Shown here: positions 35,802 to 44,021 of the stretch, one piece after another
Position numbering within the stretch: the stretch's first letter is position 1
Layout: each line of letters opens with the position of its first letter
Source: Chryseobacterium sp. JJR-5R
GTDB lineage: Bacteria > Bacteroidota > Bacteroidia > Flavobacteriales > Weeksellaceae
Length of the DNA stretch: 64,000 bases
Direction: 5' to 3'
NCBI RefSeq assembly: GCF_034047335.1
Contig: NZ_CP139137.1
Location: 682,001-746,000, forward strand
Program-made: the position numbers and the translations under genes
Notes under the pieces: model-generated
Database searches by the model: none
Told to the model about the DNA's origin: nothing
What the model saw: the letters and a program-made list of their open reading frames with translations, nothing else

Positions 35802-37166
35802 TTACAGGGTAACATCATCATAGAAACGTACAATATTGCCATTGGTGTCCAAATTAAGGATGAAAGCATCTGTCAAACCGTTGGCCGGCCCCACGATATC
35901 TCCATCCGTTGATGATGAACCTCCTGCTACTACATAAGTACTATTGGCAGACTGGATTATAGAATAAGCAGAATCAGTATCTGTTCCTCCCAAAGCTTTT
36001 TGCCACTCCAAAATTCCTGAGCTGCTAATTTTAATGATCCACCCATCTTGTGATCCATGGTTTCCGGAGATATCTCCATCAATTGATGAAGTAGTCCCTG
36101 CTACCGCATAGCCGCCATCAGTAGTTTGTATAATGGATTCGGCTTGATCATTCCCTATACCTCCGAAAGTTTTCTGCCATTGGAGGACTCCGGTATTACT
36201 AATCTTAATTACCCAGATATCTATGTTTCCATGATTACCCGATACATCACCATTATTTGATCGGGTATATCCTGCAAGAGCATAGCCGCCATCGACAGTA
36301 GCAAATAATGAGTTGGCGATCTCAGCATTTGTTCCCCCATAGGTTCTCTGCCATTGAAGTGTTCCGGCACTGTTAATCTTAATGATCCAGAAATCATTTA
36401 ATCCATGGTTTCCGGATGCATCCCCATCATTTGATCTTGTATATCCTGCAATAGTATAGCCACCATCAGCAGTAGTAATAATTGAGTTTGCAACTTCTCC
36501 GTCTGTTCCTCCAAAAGTTTTTTGCCATTGGAGTGTTCCCGTACTGCTGAGTTTCACTACCCAAAGATCAACTCCTCCATGGTATCCTGAGACATTCCCA
36601 TCATTGGATTCAGTACGTCCTGCAACTGCATAGCCGCCGTCGGTGCTCTGGACAATAGAAAAAGCATTATCTAAATTCGATCCTCCTAAACTTCTCTGCC
36701 ATTGAAGCGCTCCTGAGCTGCTGATCTTAATAATCCACATATCAGACGAGCCATGATTTCCGGATGCATTTCCGTTATTTGAAGAGCTATCCCCAGCTAC
36801 AGCATAGCCGCCGTCTGCAGTCTGGATTATTGAGCGTGCAGTATCGTCTCCTGTCCCTCCATAAGTTTTCTGCCATATCAATCTTCCTCTTTTATCGTAC
36901 TTAGTGACCCAAAAGTCACTATTTCCTCCTTGATTGATTGTTACATCTCCGTTACTGGATCGGGCATCACCGGCTGTAATATAACCACCGTCCGATGTTT
37001 GGGTAACTGATGCCATTCCGTCATAACTTGTGCCTCCGAAAACATTTCTCATTTTCATTTCCTTGAGAGGCACTATGGAAGTACCCGGAAACTGTGCATT
37101 GATTTTTGAGAATGCAGTAAACAGCAGGGCAAGAAGCCCTGCTTTTACCAAAGTGTTACTGTTCAT
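35802..37166 (-). CDS. Secreted seven-repeat propeller-like protein (paralog 1)
   Basis: 454 residues with signal peptide MNSNTLVKAGLLALLFTAFS then KINAQ. Seven repeats start at NVFGGTSYD, TYGGTGDD, SLGGSNLD, TFGGTDGE, TYGGTNAE, TFGGIGND and ALGGTDTD. C-terminus LDTNGNIVRFYDDVTL. It lies only 13 bases after the YadA-head-like gene at 37180-38442, the closest link between the two surface families and good evidence that they share a transcript. Confidence 0.75.
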   Translation of the reverse strand: MNSNTLVKAGLLALLFTAFSKINAQFPGTSIVPLKEMKMRNVFGGTSYDGMASVTQTSDGGYITAGDARSSNGDVTINQGGNSDFWVTKYDKRGRLIWQKTYGGTGDDTARSIIQTADGGYAVAGDSSSNNGNASGNHGSSDMWIIKISSSGALQWQRSLGGSNLDNAFSIVQSTDGGYAVAGRTESNDGNVSGYHGGVDLWVVKLSSTGTLQWQKTFGGTDGEVANSIITTADGGYTIAGYTRSNDGDASGNHGLNDFWIIKINSAGTLQWQRTYGGTNAEIANSLFATVDGGYALAGYTRSNNGDVSGNHGNIDIWVIKISNTGVLQWQKTFGGIGNDQAESIIQTTDGGYAVAGTTSSIDGDISGNHGSQDGWIIKISSSGILEWQKALGGTDTDSAYSIIQSANSTYVVAGGSSSTDGDIVGPANGLTDAFILNLDTNGNIVRFYDDVTL

Positions 37167-37179
37167 TTCTTTCTTGTAT

Positions 37180-38442
37180 TTACAGTCCTCTTACACAATA
37201 TACATAGACGATGGAACCTATTGCCACAAAGCTGTACAATGTATCGGTATTTGCTACAGTCGGGTTGTTATTTACATATTTAAAGGTAAAGCCTGTTGCC
37301 GTGAAAACAGAAGTCCCGGAAACAGCCCCTCTGACGCTCAAGGTATAACTGCCCCCGTCCTTGATGTTCTGAAGCGTGAAGTTCCCTGCTGAAGCAGAGG
37401 TGAATGCCAGGTTGCTTCTGCTGAAATCTATGATCGTGCTGCTTCCTGCATCAAAGGAAGAAGTGTTGGTGGCAGACCCGTTGACCTCCAGCTTGCTTGC
37501 CGGTGAATTGGTGCCGATTCCTATATTGCCGGCAGGTGCTGTCACGCTTCCGCTGAGCCCTGTGCCGAAGATGGCACCGCCGATATTAAGCTGGTTGCTT
37601 CCGGTGGCGGAAACTACGTTTTGTTCACTGCCTATAATAATATTACGGCTTCCGGTAGTAAGCGTATTTCCGGCAAAGCTCCCAATTGATGTATTTTGCT
37701 GCCCTACCGTACTTGCTAAAAGATTTGAGACCCCTATGGAAACATTGTAAGAGCCTATAGTTGATGTGCTTAAGCTGGCATAGCCTATTGCTGTATTGGA
37801 TTGTCCACTGGTTAAATCTTTGGCAGCATATGTACCTACTGCCGTATTACCCTGTCCTGTATTGCTGCCTAATGCCCGTGCTCCAAATGCGGTATTGTAA
37901 TTAACAGAGGAAGAAGTATAGTTATTGGCATCAAGATTAAGGGCGTTCCAGCCAAATGCCGTATTGGAGGCTCCGGAAGCACCATCCATGATCAGGCCGG
38001 ATCTTCTCCCGGCTGTCTTGAAAACCATATGCTCGCCTGAGCCTGTGGTCCCGATAAAATTAGCAGCAGGATTTGTCCCGGAATTTCCGCTTAAGGTCCA
38101 TGTCGTAGCGGGGGAACCGCTTATGCCCATGTTCTGCCATAAGCTTCCGTTGAAATAATAATACCCTTCCGAGGTAATGTTTGCCGTTTTGGTACTTGAA
38201 GAAGTAACGGGTGACGTGATGTAGACGATGGCTCCTCTTTGATCGGCACCATACAAAGCATCCGCAGACTGAATCTGGTTACCGGTAAGCCTGGGTGCGA
38301 TCATGCCTTCAGCAGTCGTTCCGTTGGTGTTTTTGGCAATTACATCGAGGGTTGCCCTCGGGGTCTGGGTATTGATTCCCACCTGGGAATAGACAGCAGC
38401 TGAAAACATCAGGGCCACTGCAGCAGATAAGTTCTTTTTCAT
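37180..38442 (-). CDS. Secreted protein with shared N-terminal domain and YadA-head-like repeats
   Basis: 420 residues. Signal peptide, then the shared domain QVGINTQTPRATLDVIAKN through EGYYYFNGSLWQNMG (to about residue 115). Residues 150-280 hold head repeats such as NTAVGTYAAKDLTSGQSNTAIGYASL and NVSIGVSNLLASTVGQQNTSIG, as in trimeric adhesin or tail-fibre beta-rolls. GNIGIGTNSPASKLEVNG follows, a unit common in Bacteroidota surface proteins. The C-terminal 90 residues differ from the three smaller paralogs. Likely exported and trimeric, which is inference. Confidence 0.75.
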   Translation of the reverse strand: MKKNLSAAVALMFSAAVYSQVGINTQTPRATLDVIAKNTNGTTAEGMIAPRLTGNQIQSADALYGADQRGAIVYITSPVTSSSTKTANITSEGYYYFNGSLWQNMGISGSPATTWTLSGNSGTNPAANFIGTTGSGEHMVFKTAGRRSGLIMDGASGASNTAFGWNALNLDANNYTSSSVNYNTAFGARALGSNTGQGNTAVGTYAAKDLTSGQSNTAIGYASLSTSTIGSYNVSIGVSNLLASTVGQQNTSIGSFAGNTLTTGSRNIIIGSEQNVVSATGSNQLNIGGAIFGTGLSGSVTAPAGNIGIGTNSPASKLEVNGSATNTSSFDAGSSTIIDFSRSNLAFTSASAGNFTLQNIKDGGSYTLSVRGAVSGTSVFTATGFTFKYVNNNPTVANTDTLYSFVAIGSIVYVYCVRGL

Positions 38443-38518
38443 GATTGTAAAAGTTTTACAGTTAGATAGATAGTGATTACAATTGATATGTCTGTTTTCC
38501 GCTTCAGGTTTATTGAAA

Positions 38519-38549
38519 GCTTCCGGTAAAAGCGGTGAATGCCGGAAGC
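38519..38549 (-). repeat. Conserved intergenic hairpin, copy 1
   Basis: GCTTCCGG (38519-38526) and CCGGAAGC (38542-38549) with a 15-base loop. The hairpin and about 40 flanking bases recur before the next two genes in the array. Confidence 0.6.
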
Positions 38550-38705
38550 CGTTGATATAGGAAATTTGTGTTGCAGTTAGGCAGAGTATAAATGATGCTT
38601 GGAAACCATAATCAGGATTTCCGGATATTGGATATTTACATTCTGTTTATCATTACCTGAAAATAATATAGGTAATGTTTTGTGTTAAGTTTATGTACCT
38701 AAAAT

Positions 38706-39485
38706 TTAATCTATTCTTATCGCATTAATGGTGTCTGTGGCCCAAGCTCTACCTCCAAAATTGTTGATTGTCCCCGTATAACCCTGAGCTGTTGCTGAGC
38801 CTACAAAATAATAATAGGTTTTAGGGTTGGCAGACGTATTGTTAATGATGAAGTTTCCGCTTATTATACCAGAAATTGTTGCCGGTCCCCGTGTTCCGGG
38901 AATCTGTCTTACTTCCATCAGATCAGTCGAAATTGTGAATGATGCTGTAGCACTGTCTGCAAAAGAAACAATTAACCTGATGGACTGATCCGCTGGCATA
39001 AGTCCAAATCCCATAGTATGGGCAACTCTTACATTGTATCTGCTTTTAGCAGGTAATGTAATGGATGCCCCTGTATAATTCCAGTTGTTCCAGTTCGAAG
39101 AGTTAAGGGTAATCCCTTGTCCGCTATTGGCATAGTTAGCAAAAATCAGAGAAGGGGTGGATGAACCACTGAAATTCTGCCATAGGCTTCCGTTGAAATA
39201 ATAATATCCCTCTGCGATAATGTTTGCCGTTTTAGTGCTTGGAGAAGTAACAGGAGCCGTAATATAGACGATAGCACCTGCTTGTCCAGCACCATACTGC
39301 ACATCCGCAGCCTGGACCTGGTTGCCGGTAAGCCTGGGAGGGATGAATCCTTCGGGCGTAGTGCCGTTGGTATTTTTAGCGGTCACATCCAGGGTTGCCC
39401 TTGGGGTCTGGGTATTGATACCGACCTGGGAATATACGGCAACTGAAAACATAATAACAACTGCAGCTGATAAGTTTTTTTTCAT
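38706..39485 (-). CDS. Secreted protein with shared N-terminal domain (array gene 3)
   Basis: 259 residues from ATG 39485 (MKKNLSAAVVIMFSVAVYSQ). The shared N-terminal domain runs to about residue 115 (EGYYYFNGSLWQN). The C-terminal 140 residues (ITLNSSNWNNWNYTGASITLPAKSRY then NNTSANPKTYYYFVGSA and NNFGGRAW) are beta-rich and align with array genes 1 and 2. I recognise no known family. Type IX sorting domain is absent. The ATG two codons earlier (39491) is also possible. Confidence 0.7.
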   Translation of the reverse strand: MKKNLSAAVVIMFSVAVYSQVGINTQTPRATLDVTAKNTNGTTPEGFIPPRLTGNQVQAADVQYGAGQAGAIVYITAPVTSPSTKTANIIAEGYYYFNGSLWQNFSGSSTPSLIFANYANSGQGITLNSSNWNNWNYTGASITLPAKSRYNVRVAHTMGFGLMPADQSIRLIVSFADSATASFTISTDLMEVRQIPGTRGPATISGIISGNFIINNTSANPKTYYYFVGSATAQGYTGTINNFGGRAWATDTINAIRID

Positions 39486-39554
39486 GATCATAAGATTTCT
39501 ATTTCAGTGAATAATAATTTATATACTTATTTTCCGCTTTGTAGTTTATTGAAA

Positions 39555-39585
39555 GCTTCCGGTAAAAGCGGTGAATGCCGGAAGC
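39555..39585 (-). repeat. Conserved intergenic hairpin, copy 2
   Basis: GCTTCCGG / CCGGAAGC with a 15-base loop identical to copy 1 (TAAAAGCGGTGAATG). Confidence 0.6.
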
Positions 39586-39727
39586 CGTTGATATAGGAAA
39601 TTTGTGTTGCAATTAAAGAAGTATAAAAACCGGTTGTAAAATATTCATCAGGATATTTTCAGATACTTACACTTGTTGATTATCATCAGATTGGGAAATT
39701 ACATTTGCTGTTCCGGATAATCTAAAG

Positions 39728-40507
39728 CTAATTGACCCGTACGGCATACATGTTATCAGCAGCCCAATACCTGCCGCCAAGATTGTTAAGTGTACCCGTA
39801 TAACCCTGTACAATCGCTGATCCGGCAAAATAATAATAGGTTTTGGGGTTGGCAGACGTATTATTGAGAATAGTACTTCCTTCCATTTTAGCGGAAAAAG
39901 TTACAGGTGCATATGCTCCTCTGATCTGACTTCCCCGAACTATGTCAGGAGAAGTTGCAAATGCTGTAGCGCTGTCTGAAAATGATCCGATTATTTCAAT
40001 AGACTGGCCTGCAGGCATGAAACCACCTCTTGTAAGAAGGTTTACCACTGTTACCACGTATCTGCTGTTGGCCGGTAATGTAATGGATGCACCTGTATAA
40101 TTCCAGTTGGTCCAGTTAGAAGAGTTAAGGGTAATTCCGTCCCCGCTATTTGCATAATCAGCCAAAATCATAGAAGGCGCTGAAGAAGCACTGATATTCT
40201 GCCATAAGCTTCCGTTGAAATAATAATATCCTTCCGAGGTAACGTTTGCCGTCTTGGTGCTTGAAGTAGTAACAGGTGCCGTGACATAGATGATCGCTCC
40301 CCTCTGGTTGGCTCCGTACTGCGCATCGGCAGCCTGGACCTGGTTGCCGGTAAGCCTGGGAGGGATGAGCCCTTCAGGCGTTGTGCCGTTGGTATTCTTA
40401 GCAATTACATCAAGGGTTGCCCTCGGGGTCTGGGTATTGATGCCCACTTGGGAATATACTGCTGCTGAAGAAATCAGGGCTGCTGCAGCAAATAAGGTTT
40501 TTTTCAT
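39728..40507 (-). CDS. Secreted protein with shared N-terminal domain (array gene 2)
   Basis: 259 residues from ATG 40507 (MKKTLFAAAALISSAAVYSQ). Same two-part layout as array genes 1 and 3: shared GINTQTPRATLDVIAKNTNG domain, then a beta-rich C-terminal domain ending NLGGRYWAADNMYAVRVN. DNA for the first 60 codons is nearly identical to gene 1, including one 50-base run, so conversion or recent duplication is likely. The frame upstream of 40507 lacks a signal-peptide context and is rejected. Confidence 0.7.
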   Translation of the reverse strand: MKKTLFAAAALISSAAVYSQVGINTQTPRATLDVIAKNTNGTTPEGLIPPRLTGNQVQAADAQYGANQRGAIIYVTAPVTTSSTKTANVTSEGYYYFNGSLWQNISASSAPSMILADYANSGDGITLNSSNWTNWNYTGASITLPANSRYVVTVVNLLTRGGFMPAGQSIEIIGSFSDSATAFATSPDIVRGSQIRGAYAPVTFSAKMEGSTILNNTSANPKTYYYFAGSAIVQGYTGTLNNLGGRYWAADNMYAVRVN

Positions 40508-40562
40508 AATTGTAAGGGTTTTTACAGTTAGATAATGATTTTCCGCTTTGTAGTTATTGAGA

Positions 40563-40592
40563 GCTTCCGGCAAAAGCAGCTATGCCGGAAAC
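40563..40592 (-). repeat. Conserved intergenic hairpin, copy 3
   Basis: GCTTCCGG (40563-40570) and CCGGAA (40585-40590), shorter loop with drift. The 150 bases to its right also resemble those beside copy 2 (TGTAAAATATTCATCAGGAT in both). Confidence 0.55.
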
Positions 40593-40749
40593 AATTGATA
40601 TAAGAAATTTGTGTTACAGTTAGGGAAGTATAAAAACCGTTTGTAAAATATTCATCAGGATATTTTTAGATATTACACTTGTTGATTATCATCGGATAGG
40701 ATTGGGAAATTAATCAGGCAGGATTTCGTAAACCGTATATAATTGACTG

Positions 40750-41544
40750 TTAATTAACACGAAAAGCATAGATCGTATCAAGTTCATTTATACCTCCAAA
40801 CCTGCGTATTGTCATATTAAATCCATTTACCGTAGTTGCTAACCCAGCATAATAATAGTAGGTTTTAGGGATGGATGACGTATTGTTAATTAAAATATCT
40901 CCCACTAAATGGCCATGAATAGTTGAAGGTCCCCATATTCCGCTAATAAAGTATGTTCCTACTATATCAGGAGAAGCGGTAAGTGATGAGGCTGTAGCAA
41001 CATCGGCAAAGGAGCTGAGTATCCTGATAGAAGTATTTGATGGAGGACTTTGATTTGTAGTTGTCCCATCGAAATTTTGTATAACTCTTACCACATATCT
41101 GCTGTTAGGCGGTAAGGTGATAGATGTTCCCGTATAATTCCACCCAGACCAATTAGAAGAGTTAAGGGTAATTCCTTCCCCGCTATTTGCATAATTTGGA
41201 AGAATCAAAGAAGGGGCAGATGAAATACCCATGTTTTGCCATAAACTTCCGTTGAAATAATAATATCCTTCCGAGGTAATGTTTGCCGTCTTGGTGCTTG
41301 ATGAAGTAACAGGTGCCGTGATATAGATGATCGCTCCCCTCTGGTTAACTCCGTACTGCGCATCCGCAGCCTGGACCTGGTTGCCTGTAAGCCTGGGAGG
41401 AATAAACCCTTCAGGCGTCGTGCCGTTGGTATTTTTAGCAATTACATCAAGGGTTGCCCTCGGGGTCTGGGTATTGATGCCCACTTGGGAATAGGCTAAG
41501 ACGGAACAGGACAGAATAGCTGTAACAGATAATTTTATTTTCAT
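40750..41544 (-). CDS. Secreted protein with shared N-terminal domain (array gene 1)
   Basis: 264 residues with signal peptide MKIKLSVTAILSCSVLAYSQ. The shared domain is followed by the variable beta-rich domain (ITLNSSNWSGWNYTGTSITL and SIPKTYYYYAGLATTVNG). It is the first gene of the minus-strand array and the one directly behind the inverted-repeat segment. Its leader of 67 bases to the left repeat contains no TAnnTTTG box, so with the present orientation no good promoter is seen for it. Confidence 0.72.
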   Translation of the reverse strand: MKIKLSVTAILSCSVLAYSQVGINTQTPRATLDVIAKNTNGTTPEGFIPPRLTGNQVQAADAQYGVNQRGAIIYITAPVTSSSTKTANITSEGYYYFNGSLWQNMGISSAPSLILPNYANSGEGITLNSSNWSGWNYTGTSITLPPNSRYVVRVIQNFDGTTTNQSPPSNTSIRILSSFADVATASSLTASPDIVGTYFISGIWGPSTIHGHLVGDILINNTSSIPKTYYYYAGLATTVNGFNMTIRRFGGINELDTIYAFRVN

Positions 41545-41611
41545 TTTTTAAAATTTTAGATAGGATTTATCTTTATTAAATTAAATGCAGATAATTTTAT
41601 TTTTTTCACTG

Positions 41612-41633
41612 TAGTCTTTTATAGACTAATGTT
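41612..41633 (-). repeat. Left inverted repeat of the candidate invertible segment
   Basis: 22 bases, reverse complement of 41827-41848. Each copy contains a core palindrome TAGTCT-N5-AGACTA plus an ATGTT extension on the inner side, a plausible tyrosine recombinase core site. Confidence 0.75.
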
Positions 41634-41817
41634 AAAGTATATAGGATTGATAACAAATAATTTAGCATCACAAAAATTGATAAAAAGTAGAGTTATTTAT
41701 GATTATAATACTTTTTTTGTCGTTTAATTAATGTTAACAAATGTTGTTTTTGAAGCGTAAATATTTAAATGATAATATTTTATTATATTTTATTGCTTGC
41801 AAATAATGATAATTTAT

Positions 41818-41825
41818 TATCTTTG
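41818..41825 (+). promoter_or_regulatory. Promoter inside the invertible segment (TTG - 18 - TATCTTTG)
   Basis: -7 box TATCTTTG with TTG at 41797-41799 (18-base gap) or 41793-41795 (22). Two bases separate it from the right repeat, so transcripts would start inside the repeat and run into the recombinase gene. After inversion the box would lie at 41642-41635 on the minus strand, 91 bases before array gene 1. Confidence 0.6.
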
Positions 41826-41826
41826 C

Positions 41827-41848
41827 AACATTAGTCTATAAAAGACTA
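41827..41848 (+). repeat. Right inverted repeat of the candidate invertible segment
   Basis: 22-base partner of 41612-41633. The match ends sharply on both sides. Confidence 0.75.
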
Positions 41849-41898
41849 AAAAAGTGGATTTATTTTTGCAGGTAATTAAAATAACGATATTTTTACCT

Positions 41899-43128
41899 AT
41901 GAAATTTTCATTTTTTTTATCCCAAAACGATACAGAAGCTGGACATCAGGTTTGTCTTTCTTTCTTCTCAAAAAACACTAAAAAGAAATTATATAAGTTC
42001 CCCCTTCCTTTTGCTATTTCGGCAGAAGACTGGGATATTGATAAGCAAAGGCCGTTTGATATCTATTGTAAAAAATATAAAAAGCTGAACTACATTCTCA
42101 ATGCGGTTAAAATAGGTATTTCGGGACTTTTAGGAAATAGAGCTAACGCTTCTGCCAAGGTGATCTCCGAAGTTATAATGAAAATATGTTCTGAGCAGGG
42201 GGCCATATATCCTCAAGGCTCACTTCTTGAGATGATGGGCCATTACCTGCAGGCTAGGCAGTATTCAATCAGCCTTTCTACCTATCGGAGATACCAGGTA
42301 TTTATGCGGTTAATAGAAAAATTTGAAGGCTTTCTCTCAAAGCATATTTTTATCCAGGAAATAAACAATTCTTTGTTTTCTGAATTTTATACGTTTGGCA
42401 AAGAAGAAAAATACTCTGAAAGTACATTAAACAGAACTGCAGAATTCATTAAAACTATTTTGAATTTTGCTGAACTCCAGGGAATTACTACAAATATAAG
42501 ACGGTTGAAAATTCCAAAAGCCAAAGTCACACGAAAAATTATGATTTTAGAGGATGAAGAAATAAAAAAAATCAAACAGATAAAAGCACCTGAAAGTTTA
42601 AATCATGCAAAAGACTGGCTTGTCATAAGTTGCTACGCCGGACAGCGTATTTCGGATTTTATGCGTTTTAATATACGGCAGGTTGTGGATATTAATGGAA
42701 AGAAATGCATCTCTTTTTTTCAGCAGAAAACAGGAAAAGCCATTATACTCCCTCTCCATCCCATTGTTTTAAATATAATAAAGAAATATGGGAATTCTTT
42801 TCCGCCGCCTATCGAAAGCAGCCTTTACAATAAGCAAATTAAAGAAGTTGCATTTTTAGCAGGAATCAATCAGGAAGTATCGGTTAGAAAGAGAATAGGA
42901 TTCCGTGTACAGGAGGTCCTGGTAGAAAAGTGGCAGAATGTAAGCAGCCATATCGGAAGAAGAAGTTTTGCATCTAATTTTTATGGTAAAATTCCTACTC
43001 CTTTATTAATACAGGCTACGGGACATGGTTCCGAACAGGTTTTTTTAAATTATATTGATAATTTAAGCCATACACGCATTATTAAATTGAATGATTATTT
43101 TGAGAAAATTTATGCGGAAGCTATATGA
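41899..43128 (+). CDS. Tyrosine recombinase (phage integrase family)
   Basis: 409 residues from ATG 41899 (MKFSFFLSQNDTEAGHQVCL). An N-terminal arm-binding part is followed by a SAM-like domain (about 100-200) and the catalytic domain. The active-site set is complete: Arg in AGQRISDF, Lys in QQKTGKAIILPL, HxxR in SHIGRRSFASN, His in ATGHGS (about 376) and the Tyr nucleophile in FLNYI (about 385). This is the Bacteroidota integrase type used by mobile elements and by local promoter inverters. No element ends or transfer genes are next to it, and a pair of inverted repeats lies directly upstream. An upstream TTG (41854) is possible but lacks support. Confidence 0.85.
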   Translation: MKFSFFLSQNDTEAGHQVCLSFFSKNTKKKLYKFPLPFAISAEDWDIDKQRPFDIYCKKYKKLNYILNAVKIGISGLLGNRANASAKVISEVIMKICSEQGAIYPQGSLLEMMGHYLQARQYSISLSTYRRYQVFMRLIEKFEGFLSKHIFIQEINNSLFSEFYTFGKEEKYSESTLNRTAEFIKTILNFAELQGITTNIRRLKIPKAKVTRKIMILEDEEIKKIKQIKAPESLNHAKDWLVISCYAGQRISDFMRFNIRQVVDINGKKCISFFQQKTGKAIILPLHPIVLNIIKKYGNSFPPPIESSLYNKQIKEVAFLAGINQEVSVRKRIGFRVQEVLVEKWQNVSSHIGRRSFASNFYGKIPTPLLIQATGHGSEQVFLNYIDNLSHTRIIKLNDYFEKIYAEAI

Positions 43129-43148
43129 GCACAGAATTAGAACGGTTT

Positions 43149-43163
43149 ACCGGATAATCCGGT
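43149..43163. repeat. Short perfect palindrome after the recombinase gene
   Basis: ACCGGAT-A-ATCCGGT, 21 bases after the stop codon. No T-run, so more like a protein-binding site than a terminator. Confidence 0.4.
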
Positions 43164-43193
43164 CACTTTTACCGGGATAATAATGAACCTTTA

Positions 43194-43506
43194 TTCATAA
43201 AGAATGCTCAGGACACTATTGTAAAGGCGATGAATTCAGAACTGATCAATCTTTACCGGAATGTCGGACCTATATCAACAAAAGTAAAAATCAGCGAATA
43301 GGGCAGTCTGTTTTCAAAGGTTCATCAGAGCTTATTATTAAAGCGGAGCCTGAAATCAAAGGGTCTTCAGATAAGAATTTATGGAAGACGAATCAGTTCT
43401 GATAAACTTCTGAAAGTCTTCTGAGCTTTTACCAGTGGTGAGAAAAATTAGCGGGTGCCATAACATGGTTTTCCCCCGATGTAAACACCTGAAGAACTTA
43501 AAATAA
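43194..43506 (+). pseudogene. Remnant of a YhcG/DUF1016 PDDEXK nuclease gene
   Basis: Successive frames read FIKNAQDTIVKAMNSELINL then YRNVG and ISTKVKISE, then VFKGSSELIIKAEPEIKGSS and DKNLWKTNQF, then ELLPVVRKISGCHNMVFPRC and KHLKNLK. This is the N-terminal DUF1016 domain in order, with at least two frameshifts. The C-terminal nuclease domain is missing. Intact relatives are found in defence islands and beside restriction systems. Confidence 0.7.
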
Positions 43507-44021
43507 CAAAAAACAGGAGAGTTACGGCAAGAAAGAGCCGGAAAAAGCATATTTCTGCAAGCCTGTGCTGAGCGTTTGGAGTAGAGTGGAGTGGGGTGGA
43601 GTATAATAATCTCAACAAACAATAAGTGAACTGAGCATTCCCATATCAATACGCACAATACATCTAACAATCTTGTCAATCTTTTCAGGTAAAGCACCAT
43701 ACCGGACGGGCGGATATTATAAAATTAGGGTTAATGGTAATGCCAATTCCGGATATAATCCACGAATAATCTCCAATTCCAGTTATTCTGTAACTTAAAA
43801 TTACAATAGAATTTAAACAAATTGAAATTACTGTTACTGAAAACCAATTCATAATTGATGTTCGATATACATGCAGATAGCATATAACGGCAATGGCCAA
43901 TTGTATGCTGATCTCTTCTTTTTGTGTTTAAGTGATTTTTACATTTGATATGATTTTCCGGATGTTAACAATGGGATTTTTTGAAAACAGAGTATTGATT
44001 TTCGCCCATACTTGAAAAAAA
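43507..44021. other. Region without a convincing gene
   Basis: AT-rich. A minus-strand frame at 43685-43900 encodes a hydrophobic 71-residue peptide (MNWFSVTVISICLNSIVILS inside it) that I cannot place; it may be a fragment of a membrane protein. Confidence 0.25.

Larger units (their letters stand above)
41612..41848. other. Candidate invertible promoter segment
   Basis: 237 bases bounded by perfect 22-base inverted repeats. The 193-base interior is AT-rich and non-coding, and holds one consensus promoter, pointing right toward the recombinase gene. Next to it on one side is a complete tyrosine recombinase and on the other an array of surface-protein genes, the layout of known phase-variable promoters in Bacteroidota. 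The alternative is a shared operator for two divergent promoters, but the left side has no consensus -7 box. Confidence 0.6.

Noticed and set aside
31581-37166. CRISPR or satellite-like DNA repeats
   Set aside because: The periodic signal is from coding repeats of about 57 codons with divergent DNA, in frame and without spacers.
41612-41848. The two inverted repeats as ordinary terminators
   Set aside because: They sit immediately beside a promoter box, not after a gene, and are identical to each other over 22 bases.
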